A stretch of DNA of 64,000 nt from Lysobacter changpingensis. GTDB lineage: Bacteria > Pseudomonadota > Gammaproteobacteria > Xanthomonadales > Xanthomonadaceae. The notes under the pieces are model-generated. The model had not been told where the DNA came from and did no database searches. It worked only from the letters and a program-made list of their open reading frames with translations. Position 1 is the first letter of the stretch; each line of letters starts with the position of its first letter. Positions 1-9,000 of the stretch are shown here, piece by piece. The position numbers and the translations under genes were made by a program. Location: assembly GCF_017308985.1 (NCBI RefSeq), contig NZ_JADWPE010000007.1, forward strand, positions 295,951 through 359,950, written 5' to 3'.

Positions 1-65
1 AGCGGTGCGCCCATCATGCACAGGGCCATGGCAGCAGTCGCGAACGATCGCAGATCGTTGCTCAT
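1..65 (-). CDS. N-terminal end of an exported protein (cut by window edge)
   Basis: The minus strand reads ATG at 65-63, preceded by a good ribosome binding site (GGGAGG, 7 bases upstream). The first 21 residues begin MSNDLRSF and continue into a hydrophobic stretch (ATAAMALCMMGAP) that looks like a signal peptide. The gene leaves the window at base 1. It lies 142 bases downstream of the DUF1254 lipoprotein gene on the same strand. The two could be co-transcribed, although a hairpin lies between them. Function cannot be judged from 21 residues. Confidence 0.55.
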   Translation of the reverse strand, partial: MSNDLRSFATAAMALCMMGAP

Positions 66-153
66 CGTCGGGCCTCCCATTCGCGGACCCATGGTCCGAC
101 GTTGTCGATCATGGACATGGGAGCAAACCGTCGCTCCGATTTCGCGTGGTGCA

Positions 154-178
154 GGACGGCCCATGCACCGGGCCGTCC
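154..178 (-). terminator. Terminator-like hairpin after the DUF1254 gene
   Basis: GGACGGCCC at 154-162 pairs perfectly with GGGCCGTCC at 170-178 around a 7-base loop, 30 bases past the stop of the DUF1254 lipoprotein gene. There is no U-tract, so it may only attenuate transcription or protect the mRNA 3' end. Confidence 0.45.
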
Positions 179-207
179 GGTTGTTCCACACGCCGCCGCA
201 GTGGAAG

Positions 208-1731
208 CTACGACGTCGGATTCGATGTCTTGACCACCGGCGGTGGCTGCCATGTGCCCTTGCCCGGCGGCAGGATCGATGGTGGCGTGTCCTTCGGCCA
301 GTACGTGCGCAACATCAGGATGAACTTGCCCTGCGGCGCCGGCAGCCAGTTGTTTTCCTTGTCCTTGCCCGGCGACTTGTTCTGGAAGTACAAGGTCAGC
401 GAGCCATCGTCGTTGAACTTCGGCTTGTTGCGCATGCTGATGGTGAACCGGTCCAGCGGGTTCGGATTGAACCACCAGCCTCCATCGTCGATGTACATCG
501 TGATCGACCAGAAGCCGTTGACCGGAGGTGTCTGGTCTTTCGGGAACGTCAGCGTGTACGAATTCGCGCCGTTGAGCGTTTCGCCATTGCCATCGGTCAA
601 CGCGTAGGGATAGATCGCGTCCTCCGGGAGGTTGGCGGGCCATCCAAACGCGGCAATCAGGGCACGCTGGAGATAATCGGTTCCGTACGTCCCGGCCGCT
701 GCAGGAATGAACCACCCGTTTTGCTTGGTTCCCGACGTCTCCCGCCGTGCAAAGATCTTCTGCTGCGCCGTCCTGGTGACATCCTTCAGCGCAGCCTGCG
801 CCGAGGGCGACAGTTTGCCCATGTCGAACGGCTTGCCGGGCTCCAGCCCGATCTTCGCCATGCGGGCAACGATCGCGGCGTCCTCCGGTGCCGGTGGTGC
901 GGTAGTGCCCATCAGACGCGCCATCATCCCGAAGTACGCGGACAGGTCCATCTCGTCGATGATCTTCTGCGGCTTGTCCGTCATCGAAAAGCCGGGGTTC
1001 GGATCAACCGGCGGTGCGGTGTAGGTATACGGCTTGCCGAACGCCGATAGCGGCACGAGCTTGTACTGGGCCTGCAACGCGTTGACGGCCTTGTAGTCCG
1101 CTTCGGTGCCGTCGGCATACGTTCGCCCGAGGATGACCAGGTGTTGCGTGGGCGACTTCACGTGTTCCATGCCGGCAGGAACCTGCCCGTTCCAGCCGGG
1201 CCCGCTGATCAGGATGTCGGCGGCCTTGCCACCCATCGTGCGGCTGCCTGGTGACGCGACGACGGGCATCCACAGGCTGTAGTGCGGAAACAGGAAGAAG
1301 CGTTTGCCCATGTCGGGATGACTGAAGACCATCGGCTCCTTGCGCAGGTCGACCCACGCGACGGAGTAAAGCGTGTCCGCGTTCGGTGCCGATACGCCCC
1401 GATAGTCGCCGGGTGGATAACGCGGAACATTCGCGAACTGGTTCGGCGGCGCGTGCAGGGCGTCGGCCTTGGCGACATTCGACATCTGCACCCGTGTGAC
1501 TTCGGTGGTGATCAGCGAATAGCCGTAGATGTATGCGTCGGTCGCGATATCGACCACTTCCTTGTCGCTCAGTCCTCCCGCACCTTGGACAGGCGCGTCC
1601 TGCTTCTGCACCGTTTCGGTTTGTTCGGTTTGTTCGGTTTGCCGCCCACCGTCGCGGGAGCATGAAAGCGTCAAGAACGTCAGCGACATGCACAACGACA
1701 TTGCGGCCAGCCTGGCCAGTCTCGTATTCAC
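208..1731 (-). CDS. DUF1254/DUF1214 family exported protein, probable lipoprotein
   Basis: 507 residues from a GTG start chosen because AAGGAGAAGG lies just upstream. Residues 1-24 form an Arg-containing hydrophobic signal ending LTLSC, so a lipid-anchored Cys24 is likely, although the lipobox is not perfect. A Gln/Thr/Glu-rich linker follows, with the triplet QTE repeated. An N-terminal DUF1254 region (motifs AYIYGYSLI and PNADTLYSVAW) and a C-terminal DUF1214 region (YTLTFPKDQTPPVNGFWSITMY, quoted here only to mark it) give the usual two-domain arrangement. The family is widespread in proteobacteria with no settled biochemical role. No catalytic residues are known, so no reaction is assigned. 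The gene stands alone apart from the partial exported protein downstream. Confidence 0.85.
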   Translation of the reverse strand: MNTRLARLAAMSLCMSLTFLTLSCSRDGGRQTEQTEQTETVQKQDAPVQGAGGLSDKEVVDIATDAYIYGYSLITTEVTRVQMSNVAKADALHAPPNQFANVPRYPPGDYRGVSAPNADTLYSVAWVDLRKEPMVFSHPDMGKRFFLFPHYSLWMPVVASPGSRTMGGKAADILISGPGWNGQVPAGMEHVKSPTQHLVILGRTYADGTEADYKAVNALQAQYKLVPLSAFGKPYTYTAPPVDPNPGFSMTDKPQKIIDEMDLSAYFGMMARLMGTTAPPAPEDAAIVARMAKIGLEPGKPFDMGKLSPSAQAALKDVTRTAQQKIFARRETSGTKQNGWFIPAAAGTYGTDYLQRALIAAFGWPANLPEDAIYPYALTDGNGETLNGANSYTLTFPKDQTPPVNGFWSITMYIDDGGWWFNPNPLDRFTISMRNKPKFNDDGSLTLYFQNKSPGKDKENNWLPAPQGKFILMLRTYWPKDTPPSILPPGKGTWQPPPVVKTSNPTS

Positions 1732-2246
1732 GGACCTTCTCCTTCAGCAGAGGAAATCGGGGGAATACACAGGACCGCCCGGGCGGCGGTCGGCATAGGA
1801 AGCTCCAGCAAGTGTTAGTGCAAGGTGATGGCGTTGGCATCAACTGAAATTGCATTCGAACTTTTCCGGCCCCCATCCTGGCGAAAATGACACTGCAGCC
1901 GCCGGCAGAAGCCACGGAAAGACACTCTATAGGCAGGTTCTTGCAGGGGAAGAGAAATGAGAAGCCGAATCGGCGCTGGCTAATGCCAGAGATGTCCCCT
2001 TCTGGCCGTTAGCGGATATGGCCGCGGAGCTGGCGGTCAGCGGCGGGCCCGCCGTCCCGCCGGCCGGTTGCGCCCATGAGAGGGTCGGGAGCATGGCCTG
2101 GTCTTGCGTTGGCACCTTGGCGCCCTGCCTCGGTGAAACGCAGAGCAGTGATCCAGTAATGGCGCCGGCGCACGCGATAAGAATCGCACCCATGGCGCGG
2201 CGCTGATGCGTCGCGCCTCCCAGTGATGTGACCAAGGGATGGATAC
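1732..2246. other. Intergenic region with no supported gene
   Basis: About 515 bases separate two divergently transcribed genes, so promoters for both should lie here. The only reading frame of note is on the minus strand (ATG at 2193, 88 codons). It has a hydrophobic start but no ribosome binding site and a low-complexity tail, so I do not call it. I see no clear repeats or terminator. Confidence 0.4.
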
Positions 2247-2906
2247 ATGACCGTCATTGAAGAAGACTTCGCTATAACCGCTCGGCTGGCCCGGGATGTT
2301 CGGATTCTCAAGTGCTATGCCGCTATCACGACTATCGCTTTGGCGGTGTTTGGCATTACTGCGGCCAAGTCCCCGGATGCGTCTGCAGAGATCACGGTAG
2401 AGCGAATCAACATTGTCGATCCCACGGGAGTCAAGCGCGTGGTGATCTCGAATGCCGAGCGCTTCCCGCTACCCAAGGTGGAGGGACGCGAGCTTCCGCG
2501 TGCCATGGCGCCCGCGGGCATCGCGCTTTACGATTCAAAAGGAAACGAAGTCGGCGGAATCGCGGCCAGCGATGCGAAGTTCGGCAAATCGAATGTGCTG
2601 GCGTTTGACTACCCAAACTACGATGCGATCGGCCTGATGACCCGTGTCAGCCCGGACGGCAGCGACGCACTGGCCGCCTTGGCAATCAACGCACGCCCAC
2701 CGGCCAACTTGGACCCGATCGCGGCGGGTAAGGTGGCACACACACGGATCGCGATCCAGAACCAGAACGAGGACGCTCAAATTCTGATGGCGGATCCGCA
2801 GGGACGAGATCGCATTCGACTCATGGTCGATCGGAAGGGGCAGGCGCGCATTGAAGTTCTCGACGCCGACGGCAAGGTCACCTTCAGGGCGCCTCAAAGC
2901 AACTGA
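2247..2906 (+). CDS. Membrane-anchored periplasmic protein of unknown function
   Basis: 219 residues. The ATG follows AAGGGATGG at a suitable distance. The first 20 residues are cytoplasmic-type, then about residues 24-40 (YAAITTIALAVFGITA) form one transmembrane segment. The rest is a soluble, probably periplasmic domain. It contains two similar beta-rich blocks: VERINIVDPTGVKRVVISN near residue 52, and ILMADPQGRDRIRLMVD followed by ARIEVLDADGKVTF near the C-terminus. The hydrophobic-Asp-Gly-hydrophobic rhythm suggests repeated beta-strands. I recognise no enzyme motif. The gene is not obviously in an operon. Confidence 0.75.
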   Translation: MTVIEEDFAITARLARDVRILKCYAAITTIALAVFGITAAKSPDASAEITVERINIVDPTGVKRVVISNAERFPLPKVEGRELPRAMAPAGIALYDSKGNEVGGIAASDAKFGKSNVLAFDYPNYDAIGLMTRVSPDGSDALAALAINARPPANLDPIAAGKVAHTRIAIQNQNEDAQILMADPQGRDRIRLMVDRKGQARIEVLDADGKVTFRAPQSN

Positions 2907-2963
2907 GGGAGCTGTTGTATCCGCACGCCGGCAGCGTGATGGCTGGCGGCCTTCAACTTGGCC

Positions 2964-3052
2964 AAACGTCCGCTTTTGGCCGAAGCGGACGTTTGAGCTG
3001 CCGCGCCGGCAGAGCTGGTGCTAATGTCCGCTTTCGACCCAAAGCGGACATT
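2964..3052 (+). repeat. Bipartite palindromic repeat, copy A
   Basis: Two perfect 12-bp-stem hairpins separated by a GC-rich spacer. The first is AAACGTCCGCTT at 2964 with AAGCGGACGTTT ending at 2994. The second is AATGTCCGCTTT at 3023 with AAAGCGGACATT ending at 3052. The same unit occurs inverted at 3697-3781. The structure resembles REP/BIME elements. It creates the spurious peptide start seen upstream of the next gene. Confidence 0.8.
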
Positions 3053-3074
3053 CGCGGGTCAAGTAGGGGCGACA

Positions 3075-3347
3075 ATGCCGAAACTTCGAAGACACCGCAT
3101 TGCCACTCTTAGCGTGGCGCTCGCGACCCTCGTCGCCATCGGGATCCCCATGCCGGTGGTCGTTCGTGAATACCATGCGTACGGCCGCGATCGCGCCGAG
3201 CAACCCAGCCCCAACCCTGCCAGCTCGTACGACCAGCGCGAGATTCTCCGCGTCATCCTGAGCGAGCAACGCGGCCTCCTCTTGCCTCCGGGCAACGACA
3301 TGCCGGTGATGCTGCTTAGCAAGACTGCCCCTATCTGCGAAGGTTGA
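3075..3347 (+). CDS. Small exported protein, possibly a truncated remnant
   Basis: 90 residues from the ATG at 3075. A longer frame starting at 3018 runs through the palindromic repeat and is rejected. Residues 1-30 (basic MPKLRRHR followed by a hydrophobic ATLSVALATLVAIGIPMPVV) form a signal peptide or anchor. The remainder, with YDQREILRVILSEQRG, looks like ordinary protein but stops abruptly at 3347. The last 17 bases overlap a convergent minus-strand gene. I do not recognise the family. It could be the N-terminal part of a longer gene cut during formation of this rearranged patch. Confidence 0.5.
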   Translation: MPKLRRHRIATLSVALATLVAIGIPMPVVVREYHAYGRDRAEQPSPNPASSYDQREILRVILSEQRGLLLPPGNDMPVMLLSKTAPICEG

Positions 3348-3561
3348 CCACTCCGAAGAGCGTCAGCATCCAAAGAACCATCAAGAATCCATAGACCAAG
3401 CTGATACTCCGAAAGACCCACCTTGAGTAGGAGGACAGAGCATTGCCAGCGGTCCCAAAGCCAAGACGAACCATGCCCAAGATGCATCGGAGCCACCAGT
3501 CAATCTCCACAATTCCGGCACTGCGCAAGATCTCCGGCGACCTCGACCGCAGGTGGATCAT
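3331..3561 (-). CDS. Small membrane protein (76 aa), translationally coupled
   Basis: The ATG at 3561 shares bases with the TGA of the upstream 31-codon frame (ATGA), a classic coupling overlap. The C-terminal half has a strong transmembrane segment (ISLVYGFLMVLWMLTLFGVV), ending NLRR. The N-terminal half is mixed, with Trp residues (EIDWWLRCILGM). Base use is less GC-skewed than in neighbouring core genes, which hints at transfer. I recognise no family. The tail overlaps the convergent gene ending at 3347 by 17 bases. Confidence 0.45.
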   Translation of the reverse strand: MIHLRSRSPEILRSAGIVEIDWWLRCILGMVRLGFGTAGNALSSYSRWVFRSISLVYGFLMVLWMLTLFGVVNLRR

Positions 3562-3653
3562 TCCTTGTGCGCGAGAAGCGTGCTGACCAGAACGAGCATT
3601 CCGACGGTGCCAGCGAACAGTTGGTAGTCCCGGATCAGCTGGCCAAACGACAT
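3558..3653 (-). CDS. Tiny membrane peptide (31 aa) upstream of the 76-aa protein
   Basis: ATG at 3653, TGA at 3560-3558. The peptide starts MSFGQLIRDYQLFAG and has one hydrophobic segment (TVGMLVLVSTLLAH), ending KE. Its stop overlaps the next start as ATGA, which is the main support for both frames being translated. No strong Shine-Dalgarno is visible (GGGA is nearest). It lies between the two inverted palindromic repeats. Function unknown. Confidence 0.4.
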   Translation of the reverse strand: MSFGQLIRDYQLFAGTVGMLVLVSTLLAHKE

Positions 3654-3683
3654 AGGGATCCCGATCAACGAGGTCAAACCCAG

Positions 3684-4154
3684 TTATATGCGCATGGCTG
3701 CTTTGGGTCGAAAGCGGACATTAGCAGCCCGGCCGCCGGACGTCCCGGCCGAACGTCCGCTATCGGCCAGAAGCGGACATCTCATCCCCGCCCACGTTGG
3801 TGCGGGCCGCATGGCGCGGTCGAAGCAGGCCTGGATGTCGTTGTTCGCCTCGCGGAACGTCACCGTCTCGCGCGAGATCAGCGCGTCGTTGACGTAGAGG
3901 TCGACCGACTGCTGGCCTGGCAGGATCGGATTGCCGCGCTCGAAGCGCGAGAGGTCGGCGCTGGCGCTGCCGCTGAGGAAGGCGGAGGTGAACTCGACGA
4001 CCTGCGGCTCGGGCGAGGGATTGGGGGAAGGATCCGGACCCGGGGCGGCGAACGCCATCACCGGCACGGTGCCGAGGGCGGCGAGGACGGAGGTGGTCAG
4101 CGTGCGTCGATAGAGCGGCTGCGGGATTCGCGTAAGCGGAGTGTTGCGGGACAT
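3684..4154 (-). pseudogene. Fimbrial usher (FimD/PapC family), truncated after its N-terminal domain
   Basis: ATG at 4154 opens a protein with a signal peptide (LTTSVLAALGTVPVMAFA) and then the start of an outer-membrane usher. VVEFTSAFLSGSASADLSRF, ERGNPILPGQQSVDLYVND and ACFDRAM match the periplasmic N-terminal domain that receives chaperone-subunit complexes. Homology ends near 3810. The frame then runs through repeat-derived sequence to a stop at 3684. A real usher is about 800 residues with a 24-strand barrel, none of which follows. The operon order pilin-chaperone-usher is intact upstream. This gene cannot build a pore, so the locus cannot assemble fimbriae by itself. Confidence 0.85.
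3697..3781 (-). repeat. Bipartite palindromic repeat, copy B (inverted to copy A)
   Basis: Read on the minus strand this matches copy A through both half-elements (ATGTCCGCTT..., then CTAATGTCCGCTTTCGACCC). The internal spacer and some stem bases have diverged. It directly abuts the truncated end of the usher gene. Together with copy A it forms an inverted pair enclosing about 0.65 kb. Confidence 0.75.
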
Positions 4155-4312
4155 GGAAGGTACCGTTGACCGTGGTGGGCCCCGCGTTGCCGCAGCTCGC
4201 GCCGCGCATTCGTGAGGCATGACGTCCCCGTCCGCCTCGTGTGGAGGCGCCGGGATCGCGAATCGGAGTTGCCGCGTTGCCTGCGGCGTGGCTCAGGCGT
4301 CAGCGCGCCGAA

Positions 4313-5038
4313 TCAGCGCGTGTACGTCGCTTCACCGTCGAGATAGGCGCCGTAGTCGTCGATGGCGCGGTACACAAGACGACCGGAATCGTTGCCGCCC
4401 TTGATCGGGAACCTCTCGCGTCCCATCGCCGGGCACAGGCCGCCCTTGCCGATGGTGGGATCGACCGGCGCATCCTTCAGGCGCACATCGGCGATGGACA
4501 CGTTGTACGGCGTGCCGTTGGTGCACTCCATCGCCATGCCGTCCTTGCCGTGCACTAGGCGCCAGGTGACCTGGCCGATGGCGCTGGCGGCGTCGCCCGT
4601 CAGCCCGGTGGGGCGGTAGAAGATCTTGACGCGCGTGCGAACGGCGAACTGAAGGAAGCTGCGCGTGTCGGACGTCGGCTTCGGCGGAATTTCCAGCACG
4701 TTTAGCCAGTAGACGGATTCGCGATCCTGCGGGAGGTCGCCGCCGGTGAACATGATGCGCAGCGTCTGGCCCTTGCCCGGCTCCACGCGCGACAGCGGCG
4801 GCGTGAGGAGAAACGGCGCCTTGGCTGTTTCGGCCGTCGCGTTGGCATCGCCGTCGTCGATCCACGACTGCACGATGCGCGGCGAATCGCCCTTGTTGTT
4901 CATCGTGACGGTGACTTCGCGCTCGGCGGCGGGATAGATCACGCGCGTGCCGACCAGCGAGATGCCCGCGTGGGCCGACGAGAAGCATCCGATGGCGGTG
5001 AGCATCAGCGCCAGGGTTGTGCGATGGGGGAATGTCAT
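4313..5038 (-). CDS. Periplasmic pili-assembly chaperone (PapD/FimC family)
   Basis: 241 residues from ATG at 5038. A longer frame reaching 5098 passes through the intergenic hairpin and is rejected. The signal peptide ends near SSAHA. The mature part starts GISLVGTRVIYPAAEREV, the G1 and A strands of the first immunoglobulin-like domain. Next come PRIVQSWIDDGD, then PFLLTPPLSRVEPGKGQTLRI, then VYWLNVLEIPPKP, all hallmarks of the family. It would hold pilin subunits in the periplasm by donor-strand complementation. Its usher partner downstream is broken, so it is probably relictual or serves another usher elsewhere. Confidence 0.92.
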   Translation of the reverse strand: MTFPHRTTLALMLTAIGCFSSAHAGISLVGTRVIYPAAEREVTVTMNNKGDSPRIVQSWIDDGDANATAETAKAPFLLTPPLSRVEPGKGQTLRIMFTGGDLPQDRESVYWLNVLEIPPKPTSDTRSFLQFAVRTRVKIFYRPTGLTGDAASAIGQVTWRLVHGKDGMAMECTNGTPYNVSIADVRLKDAPVDPTIGKGGLCPAMGRERFPIKGGNDSGRLVYRAIDDYGAYLDGEATYTR

Positions 5039-5075
5039 GGGGAGGTCTCGCGGAGCAGGGCCGTACGGAGTGGAA

Positions 5076-5101
5076 GCGATGCCGGCACGCGCCGGCATCG
5101 C
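5076..5101 (-). terminator. Intercistronic hairpin between pilin and chaperone genes
   Basis: GCGATGCCGGC (5076-5086) and GCCGGCATCGC (5091-5101) form a perfect 11-bp stem with a 4-base loop, 17 bases after the pilin stop. No U-tract follows. Such hairpins commonly stabilise pilin mRNA or cut readthrough so that far more pilin than chaperone is made. Confidence 0.65.
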
Positions 5102-5117
5102 TGGTGGTGCGCTTGGA

Positions 5118-5687
5118 TCAGTACGAAACGGTGTAGGTCACGAACGTGTTGACCGTACCGGCCGTGGCACCGCCGGCCTTGCTGTAGTACTGCGCCTGGT
5201 ACTTCAGGACGCCCGGCGTACCCGAGGCCGGGGTAGCGGTCGGGTTGTTCGTGCCATTGACCAGGTTGATCACGCCGTGCGTGTTGCCGTTGAGCAGGCG
5301 CACGCCGACGTTGGTGGCGGTGGCCGTGCTGGAGTTGTCCAGGAAGCCGTCGGCGTTGATCAGCGAGCCCGGGGCGCCGACGTTTTCGAAGATCAGCTTC
5401 GTCACCGCGCCATTGCAGGTGTCGGAGGCACCGCCGCCGACGCTGATGTCGAACGGCTTGGTGGCGGCGAAGCTGTCGGCAGCCGACAGCGCCGAGGCCT
5501 GGACCGTATCCAGCGTCACGGTCAAGTCCGTGGCGGAGCCCGTGGCGTTGGTGCCCGGCGTCACCGCGCAGGTACCGGCCTTCAGCTGGCCGTTGATGGT
5601 GATCTTGCCGGTGGCGGCGAACGCGGACGGCATGGCGACGGCGGCAACGACGGCGACCAGGGCGGTGGAAAGCAGGGTCTTCTTCAT
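5118..5687 (-). CDS. Type 1-like fimbrial major subunit (pilin)
   Basis: 189 residues from ATG at 5687, with AGGAA upstream. A clean signal peptide (MKKTLLSTALVAVVAAVAM, then PSAFA) precedes ATGKITINGQLKAGTCAV. That strand contains the first Cys of the conserved pilin disulphide; the partner is in SDTCNGAV. The C-terminus FVTYTVSY has the penultimate Tyr used for chaperone recognition. It is first in the pilin-chaperone-usher operon, and its promoter should lie in 5688-6073. Length and features fit the SMF-1-like pilins of Stenotrophomonas/Xanthomonas. Confidence 0.92.
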   Translation of the reverse strand: MKKTLLSTALVAVVAAVAMPSAFAATGKITINGQLKAGTCAVTPGTNATGSATDLTVTLDTVQASALSAADSFAATKPFDISVGGGASDTCNGAVTKLIFENVGAPGSLINADGFLDNSSTATATNVGVRLLNGNTHGVINLVNGTNNPTATPASGTPGVLKYQAQYYSKAGGATAGTVNTFVTYTVSY

Positions 5688-5995
5688 AACGCAATTCCTG
5701 ATGTGTACTTGGAGTGGTTGGAGCCGCAAGGCTTGGCCCTGTCGACGGCGCGCATGGTGCGCGCCGGCGTCAGCGCGCAACATCGGACAGTTCCGAAATC
5801 AATCAGATAAATCGCCAGACTCGACGAAAAGGGATGGCAAATCCGGGCAGGCGTGCGGGAAGGGTCGAGACGACGTGTCGCCGCTCCCTGTCAAGACCGC
5901 GGACACAGGCCTTGCGCGGCACGACGTTCACTGAAAGACGCAAGGCACGCGCCTTCACACGCCATTGACATTGCCGGCGCGAGTAAAGGGGAGAT

Positions 5996-6009
5996 TCAGA
6001 CCCGTCTGA
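5996..6009. promoter_or_regulatory. Palindrome in the pilin-kinase divergent region
   Basis: TCAGAC-CC-GTCTGA is a perfect 6+6 palindrome 65 bases before the kinase start, in the 386-base region (5688-6073) between the divergent pilin operon and the sensor kinase gene. It is a candidate operator for one or both directions. Nothing else in this region looks like a gene; a minus-strand frame at 5803-6051 is Arg-rich and unsupported. I could not place convincing -35/-10 boxes. Confidence 0.35.
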
Positions 6010-6073
6010 TGGCGGCACATGGGGGTGCCGCCTAGGCTGCGGTGAAAGCACGTTCTTTCACGACGAGACACGC

Positions 6074-9000
6074 ATGAGCCTGGGCCACCACATGCATCGC
6101 CACGGACTCACCTTGCGGTGTCTGCTCTGCCTCATGCTCGTTGTTTGCGGCGTTGCGAACGTGCAGGCCGCGCGGCCCTCGCAACGTGCGTCGCGTGTGC
6201 CCGAACCCGCCATTTCGCTGACGCCTTCGGAAGAAGCCTGGCGACGCGAGCATCCCGTCGTGGAGGTCGGGGTGTTCGCCGGCGATTTCATCCCCTTCGA
6301 AGCGTGGCGCGGTGGCCGCCCGGAAGGCCTCGGCGTCGACTACATGCGCGCGCTGGCGGCGCGCGCCGGCATGCGGCTGGAGTTCCATCCGTTCACCGAC
6401 TGGGAAGGCATCGCCATCGGGCAGTCGAAACAGGCACCGCCTTACGACGTGCTGCTCGCACAGCCGGTGATCGGCCAGCGCATGGAACGCTTCCACATGC
6501 TGCGGCCGTTCGTGTCGTCGCAGCAGATCATGCTGGTCGCGCGGAAGGGCGACCTGCAGATCCGCAGCCCGCGCGACCTCGATTCGGCGCGCGTCACCAT
6601 CGAACGTCGATTCCTGCTCTCGGCAAAGGCGTTCGCCGAACGCCATCCGCGCGCGACGCTCGTCTACGCCGACGACGGCCACGAGGCGCTGGACATGCTC
6701 GCGCGCGGACAGGCCGATGCGTATCTCGGCGTCACGCTGCCACGCACGACGGCACTGGTGCGGCAGCGACGCGCGGACGACGTGTCGATCCTCGGCCCGC
6801 TGGATTTGCCCACGTTCGAGCTCGCGCCCGCGGTGCGACGCGACCGCAGCGAACTGGCCAGCATCCTGCGCAAGGCCGAGGCGAGGATTCCCGATCGCGA
6901 GATCCAGCAGATGCGCGTGCGCTGGGGCGCGGGCGACGTGCCTTCGCTGGCGACGTCGCATGCGGTGGGCCTGAGCCGGTCGGAGCGCGAATGGATCGCC
7001 TCGCTTCCCGTGCTGCGCATGGGCTACGAAGTCGATCGCTTCCCCTACAGCTTCCTTGCGCGCGAAGGCGGTTTCGACGGCATCGCGGCGAACTACCTGG
7101 AGCTTGTCCAGCGCAAGCTCGGCCTGCGCGTCCAGCTGGTGCCCGCGCCGGACTGGAACAGCCTGCAACGCATGGCGCTGGCGAACGAGGTCGACCTGGT
7201 CGCGGCAGGCAGCAGCGGCGACATCGACGGCGACGCGATGGTGTTCAGCCGCTCGTACGAGAGCTTCCCGCAGGTCATCGTCGCGCGACTGCACGGGCCC
7301 GCGATCGCCAGCGCGTCGGATCTGGGCGGCCTCACCGTCGCCGTGCGCGACGAGCCGGGCGTGGTCGCGTCGCTGCGCGCGTTGCTGCCGCTGTCGAGGC
7401 TGCGAACCGTCGGCGGCAACGAAGCGGGACTCGCGCTCGTCGCCAGTGGCCGCGCCGATGCCTACATCGGCACGCTGCCGGCCATCGACGCCCTGATCCG
7501 CAACCGCTACGCCGGCGAACTGCACGTCGTCGGCCCGGCCGGCTTCGATACCGAACTCGCGTTCGGCGTGTCGCGCCAGTACGAGGCGTTGATTCCGCTG
7601 GTCGACCGCGTGCTCGACAACATGCCGGAAGCCGAACGCCAGGCGATCCGCGCGCGCTGGCTCACCACCGATTACGTCTACGGCGTGCCATGGCGCTGGG
7701 TGCTGCTGGGCACTGCGGCGGTGATGCTGGCGCTGGGCGCGATCGGCCTGGCGTATGAGCGCCTGCGCCGGGCATCGCAACTGCAGGCGCGCGCCGAGAA
7801 CGCGCTGGCCACGCAGCTGCTGTTCCAGCAGACGCTGCTGGAGAACATTCCCTACGCCGTATTCGTGAAGGACAGCGAAGGCCGCTACATCACCGTGAAC
7901 CGCGCGTACGAGGCGATGTTCGGCGTCAGGCGCGAGCAGCTGGTCGGGCGCACGGCGCGGGAGAGCGCGCACGTGAGCGGGATCGCCGATGACGTCCTCA
8001 CCGGCGAGGACATGCAGGTGCTCGCCACCGGCACGGGCACCCGTCGCGAACTCACCGTGCCCGCGCGGAACGGCGACGGCGTGCATCACCTCATCGTATG
8101 GCGCCATCCGCTCGCCACACCCGAGGACGGCGCGGTCAGGCTGATCGGCACGATCGTCGAAGTCACCGAGATCCGCGAAGCCGAAGCGCGGGCGCGCGCA
8201 TCGGAGCAGCGCCTGCACGACATCACCCAGGCGATGCCCGGCACGGTCTTCCAGTTCCGCGTGGGGGCCGATGGCACGCGCGGCTTCACGTACGTCGCCG
8301 GCGATGCGGCCGGCATCATGGGTTTGTCCGCCGAGGAAATCGTCGACGACGAGCGATCCACGTTCCACCGCCTGCATCCGGACGACCAGCCCAGGGTGCT
8401 GGAAGCGGCCGACACGGCCGCGCGGACGCTCAAGCCGATCGCGCCGTTCGACGTGCGTTTCCGCATCGGCGATGACTGGCGCTGGCTGCGCACGGAAGGC
8501 GGCCCGCCGCGCCGCCTGCCCGATGGTTCGGTCGAATGGAGCGGCTACTGGGTCGACACCACCACGATGCACGAGCAGGCGCAGGCGCTGAGCGAAGCCA
8601 AGGCGCAGGCCGAGTCCGCCGTGGCCGCCAAGAGCATCTTCCTGGCCGCGATGAGCCATGAAATCCGCACGCCCATGACCGGCGTGCTGGGCCTGATGGA
8701 ACTGCTCACGCACACGCGCCTGGATCACGAACAGGCGAACATGGCGACGATGGCGCGCGATTCGGCGCGCGCGTTGCTGCAGATCCTCGACGACATCCTC
8801 GACTATTCGCGCATCGAATCGGGCCGGCTGGCCATCAGCGATGCCGACTTCGACCTGCGCGAACTCGTGGACGGCGTCGCCGGCCTGTTCGGCGTACGCG
8901 CCACCGAAGGCGACGTCCGGATGTACTCGATCGTCGACTGGCGCCTGGCCACGCGATTCCATGGCGATGCGATGCGCATCCGGCAGATCATCGCCAACCT

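Noticed and set aside
1927..2235. Possible small exported protein on the minus strand
   Set aside because: The hydrophobic start is suggestive, but there is no ribosome binding site and the rest is low complexity. Not enough support.
3018..3074. Upstream extension of the 90-residue gene beginning MLMSAFDPKR
   Set aside because: It is translated palindromic repeat; the ATG at 3075 starts the real signal peptide.
5803..6051. Minus-strand frame between pilin and kinase
   Set aside because: Arg/Pro rich, no start signal, and it occupies the expected promoter region.
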